Position numbers and translations under genes: made by a program. From Xiphophorus maculatus (Eukaryota > Chordata > Actinopteri > Cyprinodontiformes > Poeciliidae), in the NCBI RefSeq assembly GCF_002775205.1, contig NC_036455.1:5742501-5806500 (forward strand): DNA of 64,000 nt, given 5' to 3'. A model generated the notes under the pieces. The model saw only the letters and a list, made by a program, of their open reading frames with translations. It was not told the DNA's origin and did no database searches. Shown here in pieces: positions 1 to 12,874 of this stretch (position 1 is the first letter of the stretch; the number at the start of each line of letters is the position of its first letter).

Positions 1-138
1 ACGAGCCCCGGTGGCGGCGGACAGCCTGTCCTTCAGGTGACCTTCAGTTTCTTTTCTGACCCTGATGGGAACATAGAAGACTTGATTTATAGTTTAGACA
101 CAATCTCCAGATCCAACTGGTTAGAAAACTGCAACTAG
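1..138 (+). other. possible 3' end of an unrecognised coding exon
   Basis: Reading from base 1 in frame 1, 45 codons are open to a TAG at 136-138, and the composition looks protein-like (FSFFSDPDGNIEDLIYSLD is part of it). A CAG/GTGACC at about 34-42 could instead be a splice donor. The frame is cut by the window edge and I recognise no family, so this may be the C-terminus of a gene entering from the left and convergent with rnf5, or chance. Confidence 0.2.
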
Positions 139-261
139 AGACGCACCATCAGGTTGGCCAATTTATTCCCTTAATCAGCAGGTCAAATACTAATATTATT
201 AAGTGCACTAAAACTCAGAACTCTGACTTTTTGAGTTTAATTAAAGTCAGACAAAGGTTTA

Positions 262-702
262 CACTGCAAAAACACAAAATCTTACCAAGATTGTCTAGTT
301 TCTAGTTCAAATATCTTAGTACACTTGAAACAAGACAAAACCTTACAAGTAACTTTAGCAAAATCGTTTGTTTGAAGCAGGAGCATCCTGGAACTCCCCT
401 TGGGTTGCTAGGCAACGGGCAGGGCTCTGCTGGGGTTGCTAGGTAGCAGTGCAATTTTGACTCAACACAGTGAACAGTCTCCACTGGCAGATTATTAAAC
501 TTATAACAGATGGAAATAATTTGTAATGAGTGAAATAATTTGCCAGTGAAACTAGAACTGTTTTTAAAATCAATATTAATGAATTATTGACTGAAAACAA
601 ACTGATATCTTGCTGAGATGTTACTTGAAAGTTAAGTTATATTTCAAACATACCAAACTACTTACTCCAGAAACTGGACCAAAGATAATTGGTAAGATTT
701 TA
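262..702. repeat. foldback MITE copy (ACTGCAAAAACACAAAATCTT family), right end decayed
   Basis: The left end reads cactgcaaaaacacaaaatc and the right part reads ttggtaagatttta, the reverse complement of the left inner sequence. The outer part of the right terminal repeat is missing. The middle repeats motifs such as caagtaactt and aagtgaaataatt in both orientations, as expected of a foldback element. Related copies are at 1688-2076, 36001-36360, 36362-36755 and about 24599-24670. Confidence 0.7.
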
Positions 703-1687
703 TTCATAAGTGAAGATAATATTCTGCTTCTTTATTGTCATGTTCAAAATCATTACCTAAGATTATTTAATTTCCCTGTGGGGTAAATAAACTATTTAAT
801 TTGAACTTAAAAAATAAAAATAAAACTTGAAGCACCTTTAAAAAAAATCAGATTGGTCATTTATCATTATAAAGATTGGGCTTATCTTTTTATTATTTTT
901 CTATCTTTCTTTTTTTTTTTTTTTACACATTTTGTCAGTTATTTGTCCAGGAAAAAGGGAAACTTCACTTATCATTCACATCAATAGGGAAGGCCTGTTT
1001 CTTTGCTTTAATGAGAAACAGAATCATAAAGACTTTCACGTCTCAGCAATCGTCTGTAGCTCCCCGTGTCAGAAACACAGAAACAGCATTTACAATATTC
1101 ATATATACAAATATATTATGTATGCACACACACAGGTAAAACAAAACAAGTCAACTGTGACATAAGTGTTTCATAATCGCTCCGTTGCAGGGGGAAAAGT
1201 CCAAAGAACTCATCTATTCTGCAAAAGTCCTATGAGTGGCACCTTTAAGATTTCAATAGATCCGTTCTGAAATAAAATTGTGTTGCATTCTGGGGAAAAA
1301 AAAAACCCCACACACAGAAAAAACAAAAAGACACCAGACGTTAAGGACAGCTCCGTCCACAGGTGACCTCACAGTGTAATGGCAGTTTAAGACAAACATA
1401 AATAAACCGACTGCCGTTTCTTCCACCTTTACGGATACTGAATATAGAAACCAGGAGGAAGGTTTACCATCCTGGCTGTTTCTGCTCCATTTGCTAAAAA
1501 CATTTAATACTGTCACTAAACTCTGTGCTGACAACTACAGAGGTGGCCCTAGATTATTGGAGGTCAGAGGTCAGCAATCCGTGGCTCTTGCTTCGACCAG
1601 AAATGGTAAAGAGCAAACTAAAAAAAAGAGCAAAGTTGCTGACTCCTGCTCTGGATTGTGATTTATTTTGTTGCATAAACAACATTC

Positions 1688-2076
1688 ACTGCAAAACCAC
1701 AAAATATTACCAAGTATTTATAGTCTAGTTTATACAGCAAATATCTCAGTACACTTTAAATAAGACAAAACTAAGTTAAAGTAACTTTTTAGGAAGGAAT
1801 GGGAGCTTGTTTTATGTCAATTCCTAAATATTAAAAAAAGAACAATTTTCACAGGGACATTATTTCACTTAAAACATTTTCCAGTTTATAAGTGAAATAA
1901 TCTGACAGAGGAAGTTGCACTTTTTCATAAATATTAAGAAATTATTCACTTAAAACAAGATCTTGTGTTGTGCAAAAAAAGTTACTTGTTAGTTGCGTCT
2001 TATTTCAAGTGTATAAATATGCTAGCATTAAAAAGTGGACCAGAAATAGTTGGTAAGATTTTGTGTTTTTACAGTG
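1688..2076. repeat. foldback MITE, complete copy
   Basis: This 389-bp element runs from cactgcaaaaccacaaaat to ttttgtgtttttacagtg, so the termini are inverted copies of each other over roughly 28 bp with mismatches. It has no coding capacity. It belongs to the same family as 262-702 and 36362-36755, and lies 3' of rnf5. Confidence 0.75.
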
Positions 2077-2183
2077 TTAACACAGCAGGTGTGTGTCAGT
2101 GTGTGTGTCGGGGGCAGAGTGGAGGAGAAAACCTGTATTTCTTGACTCTCAGCAGCTTTTTCTCAGGTTACATAATGAAAATC

Positions 2184-2212
2184 ACGTGTGTGTGTGTGTG
2201 TGCGTGTGTGCG
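2184..2212. repeat. (TG)n microsatellite
   Basis: A short run of TG dinucleotides, interrupted by a C, lies just beyond the rnf5 stop codon, probably in its 3' untranslated region. Confidence 0.7.
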
Positions 2213-2250
2213 CTAGTGTCTCCAGTCTTGTTTTTATATTGTCGTCGTCA

Positions 2251-5200
2251 TCAGACGCTCAGTAGCCAGAAGAAGAAGATGATGGCGACGAACAGGAAGA
2301 GGGAGTCCTGCCAGTTGTTGTTGTTGTTGCCGTTGTTAAGGTTACCGTTGGCTTGGTGATCCCCTACATACTGGTCTGAACAGAGACGGGAGATTATAAG
2401 GAAGCTTTGTCGCATTATAACTTTACATTTATGCACAATCAGTGCCTTGCACCTTTCTTAACCACAAACCTTAATGTGCTTTATTGGGATTTTGTGCAGC
2501 AGACCAACAGAATTAGTGCAGTTAGACCAAAGTAATGCATCTCAAAAAAAGAATCAAACTTTTAATTTCTAACAAACATTTAATACTGGAACTGGAACGT
2601 ATTTTAATTACCCAAACAAAACAACAGATAAAATGGACACTCAAGTCTCTAAACAAAATTTCTTTTCAAAAAACGGGGTTATGTTTGATTTATTCCCAGA
2701 CATTCAGAAGAAAAAAAAGTTACACTTCCCCCCTCTATTCTGATCATATGACCTTAGTGTAATATTTACATCCTTGGATTATTTTTTTTTATAAATCCAA
2801 TAACTTAATTTCTGATGAGAAACATACAGATAAAGTGTAAACTGATTATTTTGATTCGTGTTTGGTGGTCTACCTGCTCTGTGGAAGGGGTCGTTGGCGT
2901 TGAAGACTGTGGTGAAAAAGCCGAAGGGGAACGCTCCGATCCCGAAAGACATGTGGAAGCCAGTTTCTCCAAAACCGGGGAACATCTGGGCGCAGACAGG
3001 AAACCCGTCGGTCAAGTTATCACGTTTTTAGGGGAAATGGTCTGCTAAAAAAATAGCGTCTCACCCCTCCTCTGCTTTCAGGCTCGGTTCTCTGTCCCTG
3101 AGGCCGAGGCGGAGTTTTCAACCTGAGCAGAACAAATGCAACATTTTGCCGGAAGTGACCTAAATCCATTTTTCCTCCTCCATGCGACATGTATCTGATC
3201 TTTTTTATCACAGTCTGAACAACGCAGATCTGATTTTTTAGAATGTGACCCAGGCCACCTGGATATGCGGGTCCTACATCAGACCGGAGTCTGAACGGCC
3301 AGGTCGCATTAATTCGATCTGAACGTCATTGATACTCGACAAAACGTCACTATTCTGCGTCTGCAAATAGAAAAACAACGGCCATAGCGGACTATAATGA
3401 GGATTAAGTTGTTAATGTGCTGATTCCGGTTGGATAAAAACTGTAAAATCACAAGGTACACTACACATTAGCATCTATATTTACTTCCGCAAACACCGAG
3501 CACTTCTTCTTCTTCTTCTTGGCTCTGGTCAAAACACTGAGCACGCTCTCTACGTGTGACGTTACTGCGCATGCGGGACACTTTCAGGTTGTTCGCCATT
3601 AGGAGATCACATACAAGTCGCATACCGTATAATTTGGAAATGTGAACGACCACAAAACAAAAGGTCAAAACGGAATTGAGCATTAAAGCCTGCAGTGTGA
3701 ACGTAGCCAAAATGCGCTCTCACAGCGGTTCTGATCAGAACCGAACCGGACCGGAGGCATACCTGGGGTCCTCCTGGCTGGAGCTCCCTCTGCCGTACAG
3801 CGGGATGACTTTCTCCCTGCTAATGCCCGCCTTGCAGACGGGACACTGTTGCCTGCTGGGCCGCGTCTCCAACCACTGAACCCAAAGAAGAAGAAATAAA
3901 AGAAGACGCATCGTTTAAAAGACACAATTTGGCAGAAGACAGCAGAAAACTTAAAAACATTTTCTGAAATGTGTCTTGCAGTTACATTTAAATCTATTTG
4001 AAATCCAACGAGAAATCAGCTGATTTTCATCTGGTCTGATTTTTTTTTCTTATTACTGATCCTGCTGTTTTTTACTACCACTCTTCAGTGTGAACGCTGC
4101 AACTGAACAAAGACGACTCAACAGCTGCGTTTCTGTTACAAATGAGTGCAAAACAATTTTGCAACAGTGATATTTCCATTAAATAAGTCATGCCATTTCA
4201 ATCACACATAAGTTTGTTCATCCAATAATTAAACATTACGGTATTAATCATGGTTAATTGTTTTAGCCCTATGAGTCGTATTGTTGATTAAAACGCATGT
4301 TGACTGTTTTCATTTTGCCTCCTTGATGTTCATCAGACTCAAGCCATTTTATAAACTACTATGGAAAAGTTAATTTGTTTGGTAGTGGGTGATGCTGCTG
4401 CTGTTGCTTTTGACAGTTTTCCATTCAGTGCTGGTATTTTCTATTCATTTAGTAAACCTGAAAACTCCCACCTTCTTTGATCCTTGAACACATCAAACAT
4501 GTTGAACATTTATCCTTTAATGCATTAATCGAGTTAAATGTCAGGAAAATGTGCAGATTTCAATTAAAATATTGTTTTTATTTAATCAAATCAAGGGATA
4601 GTTAAAGATTTTATGGATAGCAGTTTTTGTACAATTGAACTTCAATTGAAATTTATGGGTAGCAGTTACTTTAGAGGATAAAATATTACAATATATTAGA
4701 TTCTTATAGCAGCTTTCTTCACTTGGATTTCAGTCTTTGGGATTTTTCCACAAAACGGCGCCATTAAAAAGTCAGATTTAACAAAGCCGGTACTTACTTG
4801 ATGAAGGCAGGGCCAGCTGCAGAGGCAAAAATAAACAAAGATTAGTTCACACTCAAACAAGAATGTCTTTTTCTTTAAATGCTCAGATCAACATTCCTGT
4901 AGGAAATTCACAGTAAGCGTCAGATTAGAGGCGATGAGGAGAGTCTGCTAGGAAAAGAACCTGCAGAATAGATGCGTTTTATTAAAGTCGTTCCTGCTGC
5001 CTGTTTGGTTTAATGGTGATATCCTGACCTGCTTTTTCCTGCTCAACAATAAATAAAACTTTCATCAAATATGTATATAATTGAAGATCGTGCCTTAGAC
5101 GGTTGTCTTATTAGAAAAAAAACAAACTAAATTGTTTGGGTCATTAATTGTTTTCTATTTTGGTGGCCAAACTCTTTTCAATTTTTGACTTTTAGTCTGG

Positions 5201-7422
5201 GAACAAAGTCATTTAAGGGCCAAAAATGTCCCCAGGACTTTAAATACAGACATAAAAATGTATTGATAATTGTAAGACACTATGTGAGGTGAGAAAGATG
5301 CTTTATTTTGTGTTCTGCTTGCATAAATTAGTGGCCCTTCTCTTCCTTTTTAGAAGCTAAAGAGATGAGCAGCTGCTTCTCAAATGCAACTTTTTGTTTT
5401 GTTAATATTTAAATATATGAAAGAGGAGCCAAACTGTTGCACAGTGGTTTATATTCACAGTGAAATAATCAAGTTTTTCTAGCATAATAGCATAATAGAG
5501 ATGCTGATGTGCTACATCTCTAGCTACAATAACAGAAACCAGCTGTGTTTATTTGGCGACGCATGTCATAGAAACCAGCTGTAACTTGATTCAGTTTAGG
5601 AAAACATTTGAAGGATTTGAAGCTCAAACAAAAACAGCAGAACTGCTGAACTGATCTGCTCCTTCGTTAGTCGTACCTACGTTTATTAAAACCCAACGCT
5701 CCTGACTCTAATCAACACCGTGGCGACGCGCTAATGCAACGTCAGTTTGGCGTTGCAGCAGGTGAGCTGACCCCGGCGGTTCTGCAGGCTGATGAGTTTC
5801 ATCACAGTTTCATCACATTAAGTTCGACTTCCAAGAGCAGAGGGGATTAAAGCAACATGGCAACTACATTACATCAGCACCAAACACAACGCACAGCGGT
5901 GCAAAAACACACAAGTTACTGTAAATGTTACACTAAATATACGTCCCACCCAGTCACTGATCTTTAAGCAAAAAATGAGAAAAATGAACCACGTTACTGC
6001 TCTTTTATTATTGTTACTATTATTATCGATGCTTAACTAAAGATTTGAGTCAAAATTTTGTTTTAAAAATTATAAGCTTCATATTAGGTTCAGACTATTT
6101 GTCCTCCAGGTCAATACTTGTGATTAAATCTGGGCCTCAGTTCAACCTTTTAACCCTGAAACAGATTTTTCAGTTGAGCAAAGCACTTTTAGAGGAGACA
6201 ACACCTGGAAAGTGAATCTGAAAAGCTTGGTCACTTTAAATATAGAGCCACAACCTCCTGCTGGTATCCAGGTGGAGGAACGTGACTTTTTTCTTCTTCC
6301 TGGGATTATGGTACCGTTGGAGCGAACCCAGATCTGCTCCTGGGCCGTAATCTCCCCTCAGCTTTAACAGGCACCGCGCATGAATGGGACACACATCACT
6401 GAGCTGTTTCCATTTCAAACACATGGTTCGAAGGTTGCATCTTGCGCAACATTAGCCTAACCTCAGATAAGAGAAAGTGCTGGAATAAAAGCTTTTCACG
6501 GTGAAAAAGACTTTGACTAGTTTATTTTAAGCACTAACAGTTATAGAGCAAAAATATGTTGATTTTATAAGAACATTGCAGCTGATTAATGCAGCAACTT
6601 GGGCTTATGTAATGCGTCTTTAACTCTGTAGATTGTAATGATTTACTTTTAATCTTTAGCTACGAAAGCAGACATTTTTTTTACCATTTATCATTCATTT
6701 TTATTTTAGAAGTCTTCAGGAATTTCATTAACCATTAACAAAACGGCTTTTTTATTACACTTTTTTCTCGTTTAATGCATTTTATCACCTTCAAAACTAC
6801 ATATAATCCAAATTAGTGAAATTATTACAATGTTTTTCTTTTTTCAAAGGATAAAATTTTTTTCTTAAACGCAAAAACCAGCTTTTGGTGAACGTTTTCG
6901 GTCCTGATCAGATCATATGATGAGTCTAAACCACTTCCCTTCAAAGCTGATCACGTTAACGCTGTAAATGTGCTAATCAAGCAGCACTGGATTGGGTATT
7001 TAAAAAGCTTCTCAGGAAAAAAATGAGTTTAAATCAAAACTAACAACAACAAAACTCGTAAGCCATGTTGGCAGCAGTCCGACAACAAGCTGATAAAACG
7101 GGCCATAACGGGGCGTGACTCCGCCGCTAGCAGCCACACAGACTACGGGTCACGGAGGCCGCGCAAACGGCCAAACTACTCCCAAACAACAACAAACCAC
7201 CGACTCCTACCAGAACAAGTGGCCGCACATACTGATGACCGCGTCCCGGGCAGTGTCCAAGCAGATGTTGCACTCGAAGGTGGCCCGATCACGCTCGCTC
7301 TCCGCGCCGCCGCCGCCGCTGCCGCCCGGGCCGTCGCGGTCGCTGCTGCTCTCCCCCGCAGGGAACCCTCCTCTGCTGTTCGGCCCGCCGTTACTCGAGA
7401 AACGTGGATCCGTGGCCGCCAT
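2251..7422 (-). CDS. rnf5: RNF5-type RING finger E3 ubiquitin ligase, 6 exons, 212 aa
   Basis: Membrane-anchored E3 ligase of ER/mitochondrial protein quality control (family knowledge). Minus-strand coding exons: 7422-7211, 4816-4798, 3875-3763, 3122-3065, 2985-2874 and 2375-2251; all junctions are GT-AG and in frame. A C3HC4 RING covers residues 51-91 (C51, C54, C66, H68, C71, C74, C88, C91), followed by [18 protein letters not shown] and [11 protein letters not shown]. The C-terminus [20 protein letters not shown] is a hydrophobic anchor. [21 protein letters not shown] and WQDSLFLF match RNF5 better than its paralogue RNF185, which is the alternative. I chose the ATG at 7422 (ATCATGGCGGCC) over an in-frame ATG 12 codons upstream because of its Kozak context. 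Odd: a 19-nt exon 2, and an asparagine-rich stretch before the anchor that makes it longer than the roughly 180-aa human protein. Confidence 0.93.
3130..3711 (-). mobile_element. non-autonomous DNA element filling rnf5 intron 3
   Basis: The right end (gcctgcagtgtgaacgtagc) and interior words such as tacttccgcaaacaccgagc and gcgcatgcgggacact recur in reverse complement in the element at 39432-40021. The left terminus is diverged and its position is approximate. The copy accounts for most of the 640-bp intron between rnf5 exons 3 and 4. Confidence 0.6.
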
Positions 7423-7640
7423 GATGTTAGCCGCCGAGCTAAAGAGAAATGAAAGCACCGAGCCGAACCGACTCCAGCGGGGTTCCCGACTCGAGCCGAA
7501 GTGAGCTACGAGTCAGAGGTGGCTGCCGACCATGAACCGTGTGGATCCGCAGCCGCTACCTCACCGCTACCTTCATCAGGGCGTCTGTTTCCGGAAGGAA
7601 CGCACGGGGGGCGGGGCTAACCATGCGTCGCTTATTTACG
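7423..7640 (-). promoter_or_regulatory. CpG-rich rnf5 promoter / 5' UTR
   Basis: The sequence upstream of the rnf5 start codon is GC- and CpG-rich, unlike the AT-rich DNA on both sides, and has no obvious TATA box. This fits a CpG-island promoter transcribing leftward. The start site itself cannot be placed. Confidence 0.5.
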
Positions 7641-8275
7641 TAATGACGCTCAGACACACCCCCTGTTTGGAATATTCAGCCTAACATCTTCAGTAGTTTT
7701 TTGCTTTAGTACTCAGATGTATCTTTTGGTTTCTACAATGCCTGCTCCTCTAAAAACAACAACTTTTTTATTTCAATTAACATAATATTATTTCTAGCTG
7801 AATTTTATATTCAAAAATGCAAATTTTCTGTCAGGAAGTCTCTGCTTAATCTGTTTTAAAGCGAATTACTACATTATGCAGAAACCTTACGCACCTCACC
7901 CAATCCCACAGATGAAGCCTCTTGAAGCCTTAAAATTATTATCTCTATTACTTGCACTACTGCCTTATTTCTATTTGTGAACTATGTATTCTATTATTTC
8001 ATGACCCACTGTTCTGTACATTATTTGATCATTTTCACGCAATAATAATTTAAATAAATAAAAATGACACACCCATGAGCCGCAATTTTCAAATCCCCGG
8101 CTTTCTAAAATAATAGTCGAAGTAATTTTTTGCCAAACGTGATCAAGAGTAGAAACATTTGCTGTTTAATTGCTAAATTTACGTGTGGGGAACCAAATAT
8201 TTTAGCTTGAAATAATATATTCCCCCTCCTTAACATGGGAACTAATTATTTTTTCAGAAACTCCTTAATATCTAG
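7641..8275. other. rnf5-utp23 spacer, no gene seen
   Basis: AT-rich sequence between the divergent rnf5 and utp23 genes. I see no coding signal, only low-complexity tracts such as taatttaaataaataaaa near 8047. Confidence 0.5.
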
Positions 8276-8401
<126 letters not shown>

Positions 8402-8660
8402 ATGTGAATCGTTTTACCGAGAAACCGCAGCTGCAGTGTGCGCTCCACACACAGCGGGAACAGAATGTCGCACAAAACCGGAACTTTTCTCGCTTCATCG
8501 TTTCTAGTCGGACTCGTAAAAGGTATGCACCCAGGCGTGTTGTGTTCTCCGCAAGTGTCCACGCTGGTTCTGGCTGTAAGTATGTGCGGTCGCCGCTAAA
8601 GTAAACTAAAAGTGGGGTTAATTTTTGAACCCGTGAAGCTCCAGCGATAAACGATCCAAC
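8402..8660 (+). promoter_or_regulatory. utp23 promoter / 5' UTR
   Basis: CpG-enriched sequence between the TTTA tract and the utp23 ATG. It contains no coding exon that I can support and most likely holds the start site and 5' leader of utp23. Confidence 0.45.
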
Positions 8661-10867
8661 ATGAAGATCAAAAGACAGAAACAAGCTAAGAAAACGATCA
8701 GCTTTTACAAATACAACTTCAGCTTCAGGGAGCCTTTTCAGATCCTCATTGACGGAACCTTCTGCCAGGCGGCGCTGAAGAACAAGATCCAGATCAAGGA
8801 GCAGATGCCCAAGTATCTGATGGGAGAAGTCCAGCTCTGCAGCACAAGGTGAAAACCTTTATTTGCGGGCAGCGTTCATGTTAATCCATTTTGTCTTGCG
8901 CGCTTACGTGTTTGTCTTATCCGTAGCTGTGCTTTGAAGGAACTTGGGACTCTTGGGAAGCAGCTTTATGGAGCTAAAATCATCCTGCAGAGGTTTCAGG
9001 TCAGGAAATGTGCACATCTGAAAAACCCAGTCCCAGCGTCCGAGTGTCTGCTGTCAATGCTGGAGGAGACGAACCCACACCACTACTTTGTTGCCACACA
9101 GGTACGCAGTCACATCGGAGGTGGGGAAAGTACACAGCAATAATACTCAAGTAAACGCAGGGCTACTTCAGCATATTTTTACTCAAGTAAAAAGTAGCCA
9201 TTCAGAAAATGACTCAAGTCAGGATAAACAAAGTATTTGTTAAAAAGCCTACTCAAATACTGAGTAACTGATTAAATTTAATTTAATGTTAAAAATTACA
9301 TCATCAGACTGAGTGGCAATTTTGGTAATTTAAGGACCAAAATGACAATAATTGATGTAAATTAGTTTCCAAATTAGTTTCTTTCATTTTAAAACGTATG
9401 AAGCTTTAACAAAAACTGCAGGTGTGCCTGGTGATTAAAACATGTTTGTTTTTCATTCAGTGAGTAGAAAATCCAGAAATTTTACTCAAGTAAGAGTAGA
9501 GATACTTCATAATAAAATTACTCAAGAAAAAGATAAAAAACAATAAAGATACACCTAAAAGTTGTTGTTTTTTTTTTCCAAAAATTTACTCAATTGAGTA
9601 AATGCTACTAGTTATTACCCAACTCTGCTCACTCTGTATGTACTCTATATCAACGGTATTTAAATACAACCAAGTCATATTTTTAAATATATATGATTAA
9701 GAAAAATGCACATTTGAACTGTTTAATTTAAACTACTGAATGACTCTAAAACTACCAGTAATACTTTTTTTCCTCACAAATGTCTACACTCTTTGTAAAA
9801 AAAATAAACTGCTGTTTTGTTTTTTTAATGACAATTAATTTTGCTACAGTATATATATATGTACGGTATATTGTTGTGATTTAAACGCGACAGACCAAAA
9901 ACGTGTGAGCGCACGAACAGGAAATCAGCCAACACAGAATAACCAGAGTTTACTTTTTTTATTTCTTTTTTAGCGCTAGAAAAGAAAGAGACGCTTACCC
10001 CTACAGGCTAATTTGTTGTAAAATGAATATGACCGAATTTACACAGCATCTGATCAAAAACGGAAGAATCATTGGTTATATCTAAAACACGCCCAGTGGT
10101 TGCCTGATGTCGTACATCAGCTAAGTTGCTATTTCTACAAAGGCCTTTGTGTAAAAGTGAAGAATTCACTGTGTGTAACAAACTGTGTGTGCGTGTCCTT
10201 GATAAGCGTCTCAACAATATACATACATATTTATATATATATATATATATATATATCAAAATTATAAGTGATCTTTTTTCACAATTTCATGTAATATCTG
10301 AGGCTTTTAATCAGTTTTATTTAGCCGGACTGATGACACAAAAGACTCTTGGATGGAAAAATTGCTGTGAAATGGAAGAAAAATTATAAATTGTTTTCCA
10401 ATTTTGTTTTTTTTAGGACTTTATTTTGCATATAGCAAAATCTGTTGTCCATTTCTGTGCAGGACCGTGCAGTAACTGATGGACTCAAAAAGATCCCAGG
10501 CGTCCCTCTGCTCTACATCATCCTCAACACCATCGTGCTGGACAAGCCCAGCCAGGCGTCCCTGGACCACGTCCAGGCCGTTCAGCTGGGGGAGCTGGTG
10601 ACCTCGGCCCAGCAGCAGAGCATCCGCAGCCTGAAGGAGGAGCAGGGCATCAGCCAGAAAGACGTGGAGAGGCGGGGGAAGAAGAGGAAGAGGAAACAGA
10701 GCAACCCCAACCCTCTGAGCTGCCTGAAGAAGAAGAAGAAGAAAGGTGTGGCGACTCCGGCGCTGAAGAAGACGGAACCAGGAGAGAAGAAGAAAAGAAG
10801 TCGACACAAGAGAAGAAAAGCGGCAGAAGGAGACAACATGGATGCTCCTGTAGTTATTAGTACGTAG
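8661..10867 (+). CDS. utp23: rRNA-processing protein UTP23 homologue, 3 exons, 255 aa
   Basis: Nucleolar small-subunit processome factor needed for early cleavages toward 18S rRNA (family knowledge). Exons 8661-8848, 8927-9101 and 10463-10867 join in frame with GT-AG sites. The N-terminal PIN-like domain keeps FQILIDGTFCQAAL with Asp31 at the conserved position, then KYLMGEVQLCSTSCALKELG, cysteines for the zinc-binding site, and NPHHYFVATQ. The third exon carries PGVPLLYIILNTIVLDKPS and a lysine/arginine-rich tail with NPLSCLKKKKKK, typical of a nucleolar RNA-binding end. Length is close to the human protein (about 249 aa). The start is the first ATG in good context (aacATGA). Intron 2 contains a hAT-type MITE. 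Identity is secure. Confidence 0.97.
9108..9640. mobile_element. hAT-type MITE (ACTCAAGTAA family) in utp23 intron 2
   Basis: The ends read ggaggtggggaaagtacac and ttattacccaactctg, and the interior repeats 'actcaagtaa' and 'ttactcaagtaagagtag' in both orientations. The same family is found at 26190-26910, 43175-44115 and as a fragment at 60655-60695. No transposase coding remains. Boundaries are approximate. Confidence 0.6.
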
Positions 10868-11131
10868 TGGGACAGAAAGACAAAGACTCATGCTTTTAGT
10901 TTCTTACACAATGAGCAACAGTTTTAACGGACTCTCTGTTATTTCCAAGGAACCAGACTTTCTTGATCTCCTTTTGGGTTGTAGGATATCAGGAAAAACA
11001 TAAAAATTGCAATAGTGTTCCTAAAGATTACAATGAAAATATTAATTCAGATAAATCATCAAAGATTACCAGGATTGTTTCTTTTTCCTCCAGGACAATC
11101 ATCACCTCTGTTAGATTTTGCATGTTGCATG

Positions 11132-11137
11132 AATAAA
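11132..11137 (+). terminator. candidate utp23 poly(A) signal
   Basis: AATAAA lies 265 bp downstream of the utp23 stop codon and is the first canonical hexamer found there. It has not been tied to a transcript end. Confidence 0.35.
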
Positions 11138-12870
11138 AATAGACATGAAGGGTCAGCGCTGAGAGCAGTGGAGTTCCTCACAACAGGCCAAATACGATGT
11201 TTGTATTGAGACAATTTGCATAGAGGAGTGTCCAAACTTTTGTCACATGGGCCAAAATCAAGTCGAACAGACTTGAGGGCCAAAGTAAATGTAATTTTGC
11301 CAACTCAACCATAAATTAAACATGTAATTCTGCAACTTGTGTTTGTATTGTACCAGCAATCAGAAAACAGGCTTCTGTTACATGACAGTTTACTGCTCTC
11401 AAGTAATGGGTCTGAAATGTTTTCTTCTCTGAAAAACACACCAGCAATAAATCTCAGGCTCTGAAAGGAGTGGAGGGATTATTTAAATTCACAAGGGGGA
11501 GGATGGGTCCTGAACTGTTTTACACTAAAAACTGAGCATGAAAGAAAATTAAACCCAACCATAGTTGTTTTAGTGTTATGTAGAAAATATGTGACATTAG
11601 TCATACACAGACAATTTACATTTTAACACTATTTGTGGTTTATAATGGTATAAAAATATAATAAATAAGCTCTTTGCTTGCTTATATTCTGTATTGTTCA
11701 AAGGGCTGAGAGACTGCTATTGTTTTTTTCCCCCTATGGGAAGCACTGTGCCGCCATGACGCTGTGACATAATTCAGGATAACAGCTGACAGAAAGTTCA
11801 ACAGAGCCACACTGAGCTGTTGTCTTATTAATACACAATTTGATCACTATGTTGTTTTATGCAACTACACATTATCAGTTCAGCTTTACTGCTATATTAC
11901 GTCAATTTTGTTTCAAAACACAGAGAAAATTGAAAAGTGGAGGAAAATTCTGTCTATATTTTTGCAATTTTACAACTTTCTTTAAGTAAATGGTTCATAG
12001 TAAAGTAAGGGACTTGAAAGATAATAAATATGGTTGAAACCAGATGACTTTTAGACAGAAAAGTGGATCTGACTGGTGGTTTCGCTGAAAGCTGAGCGTC
12101 TCTGTTTCTGTGGAGATCACAGTTCAAGTATTGATCTGCATAGCTCTGGATTCTGACCAGTAAATAAAGTTTATTTAGTTCAGAAACATCAAAACGACAA
12201 GAAGTTCATGATTTACATTTAAATTAAATCCAAGCTGAACATTTAATTAAGACCTGTTTACTTATATTTGCATAAATTAATCAAAGATAAAATTTATTTT
12301 ACAAAACTTTATTGTACACATTAAATAAGTCATTTATGAACAAACCTATATTATTTAAAGAAGGATCGACACAGATCTATGGAGAGTGAAGAGTTTTAAT
12401 AAATTAATGGCACACTTAAATAATTATAACATGAGTTATTTATTGTTACTTGACACTCTTCTCTCTCCATAAGAGTCAGGACATACTGGAGCAGCAGTTT
12501 GGTATTAAGCTTTGAAAATATAAAAAGCAAGTTTATCCCTCATTTAAAGTTTTAGGGTTAAAACTATGGATAAATAAATTTTTACACTTTCTCAAAATTT
12601 TTCTAAAACTATTAGTTTGTCCTTTGAAAAATGTATATCTTGAAAACTTAAAAGAAAATTCTTCAATCCTACATTATAAAAAAATAAAAATCAAATGTTG
12701 CTGTTTCTCTAAATTTTAAAAATATGTTATGGGTAGATTACAAATAAAACATATAGTGCTATTAACATGACTTTTATTAGAGGTTTAGATTCGTACTGTT
12801 TCTTTGCAGGTTTTACAGGTTTGGAGTGGAAAATGTCAAATCTCGCAACAGTGGCAAATGGCGCCATTTT
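11138..12870. other. intergenic, no gene seen
   Basis: AT-rich spacer. The stretch at about 11220-11300 (tgtccaaacttttgtcacat) resembles the ends of a fish hAT-type MITE. I see no coding exon or RNA gene in the rest. Confidence 0.5.
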
Positions 12871-12874
12871 TGTT

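Noticed and set aside
2251-7422. Assignment as rnf185
   Set aside because: The RING is similar in both, but [21 protein letters not shown] and the WQDSLFLF anchor match RNF5 rather than RNF185.
10421-10891. 156-aa minus-strand open frame
   Set aside because: It is the antisense shadow of the utp23 last exon; its leucine-rich translation comes from lysine/glutamate-rich codons on the other strand.
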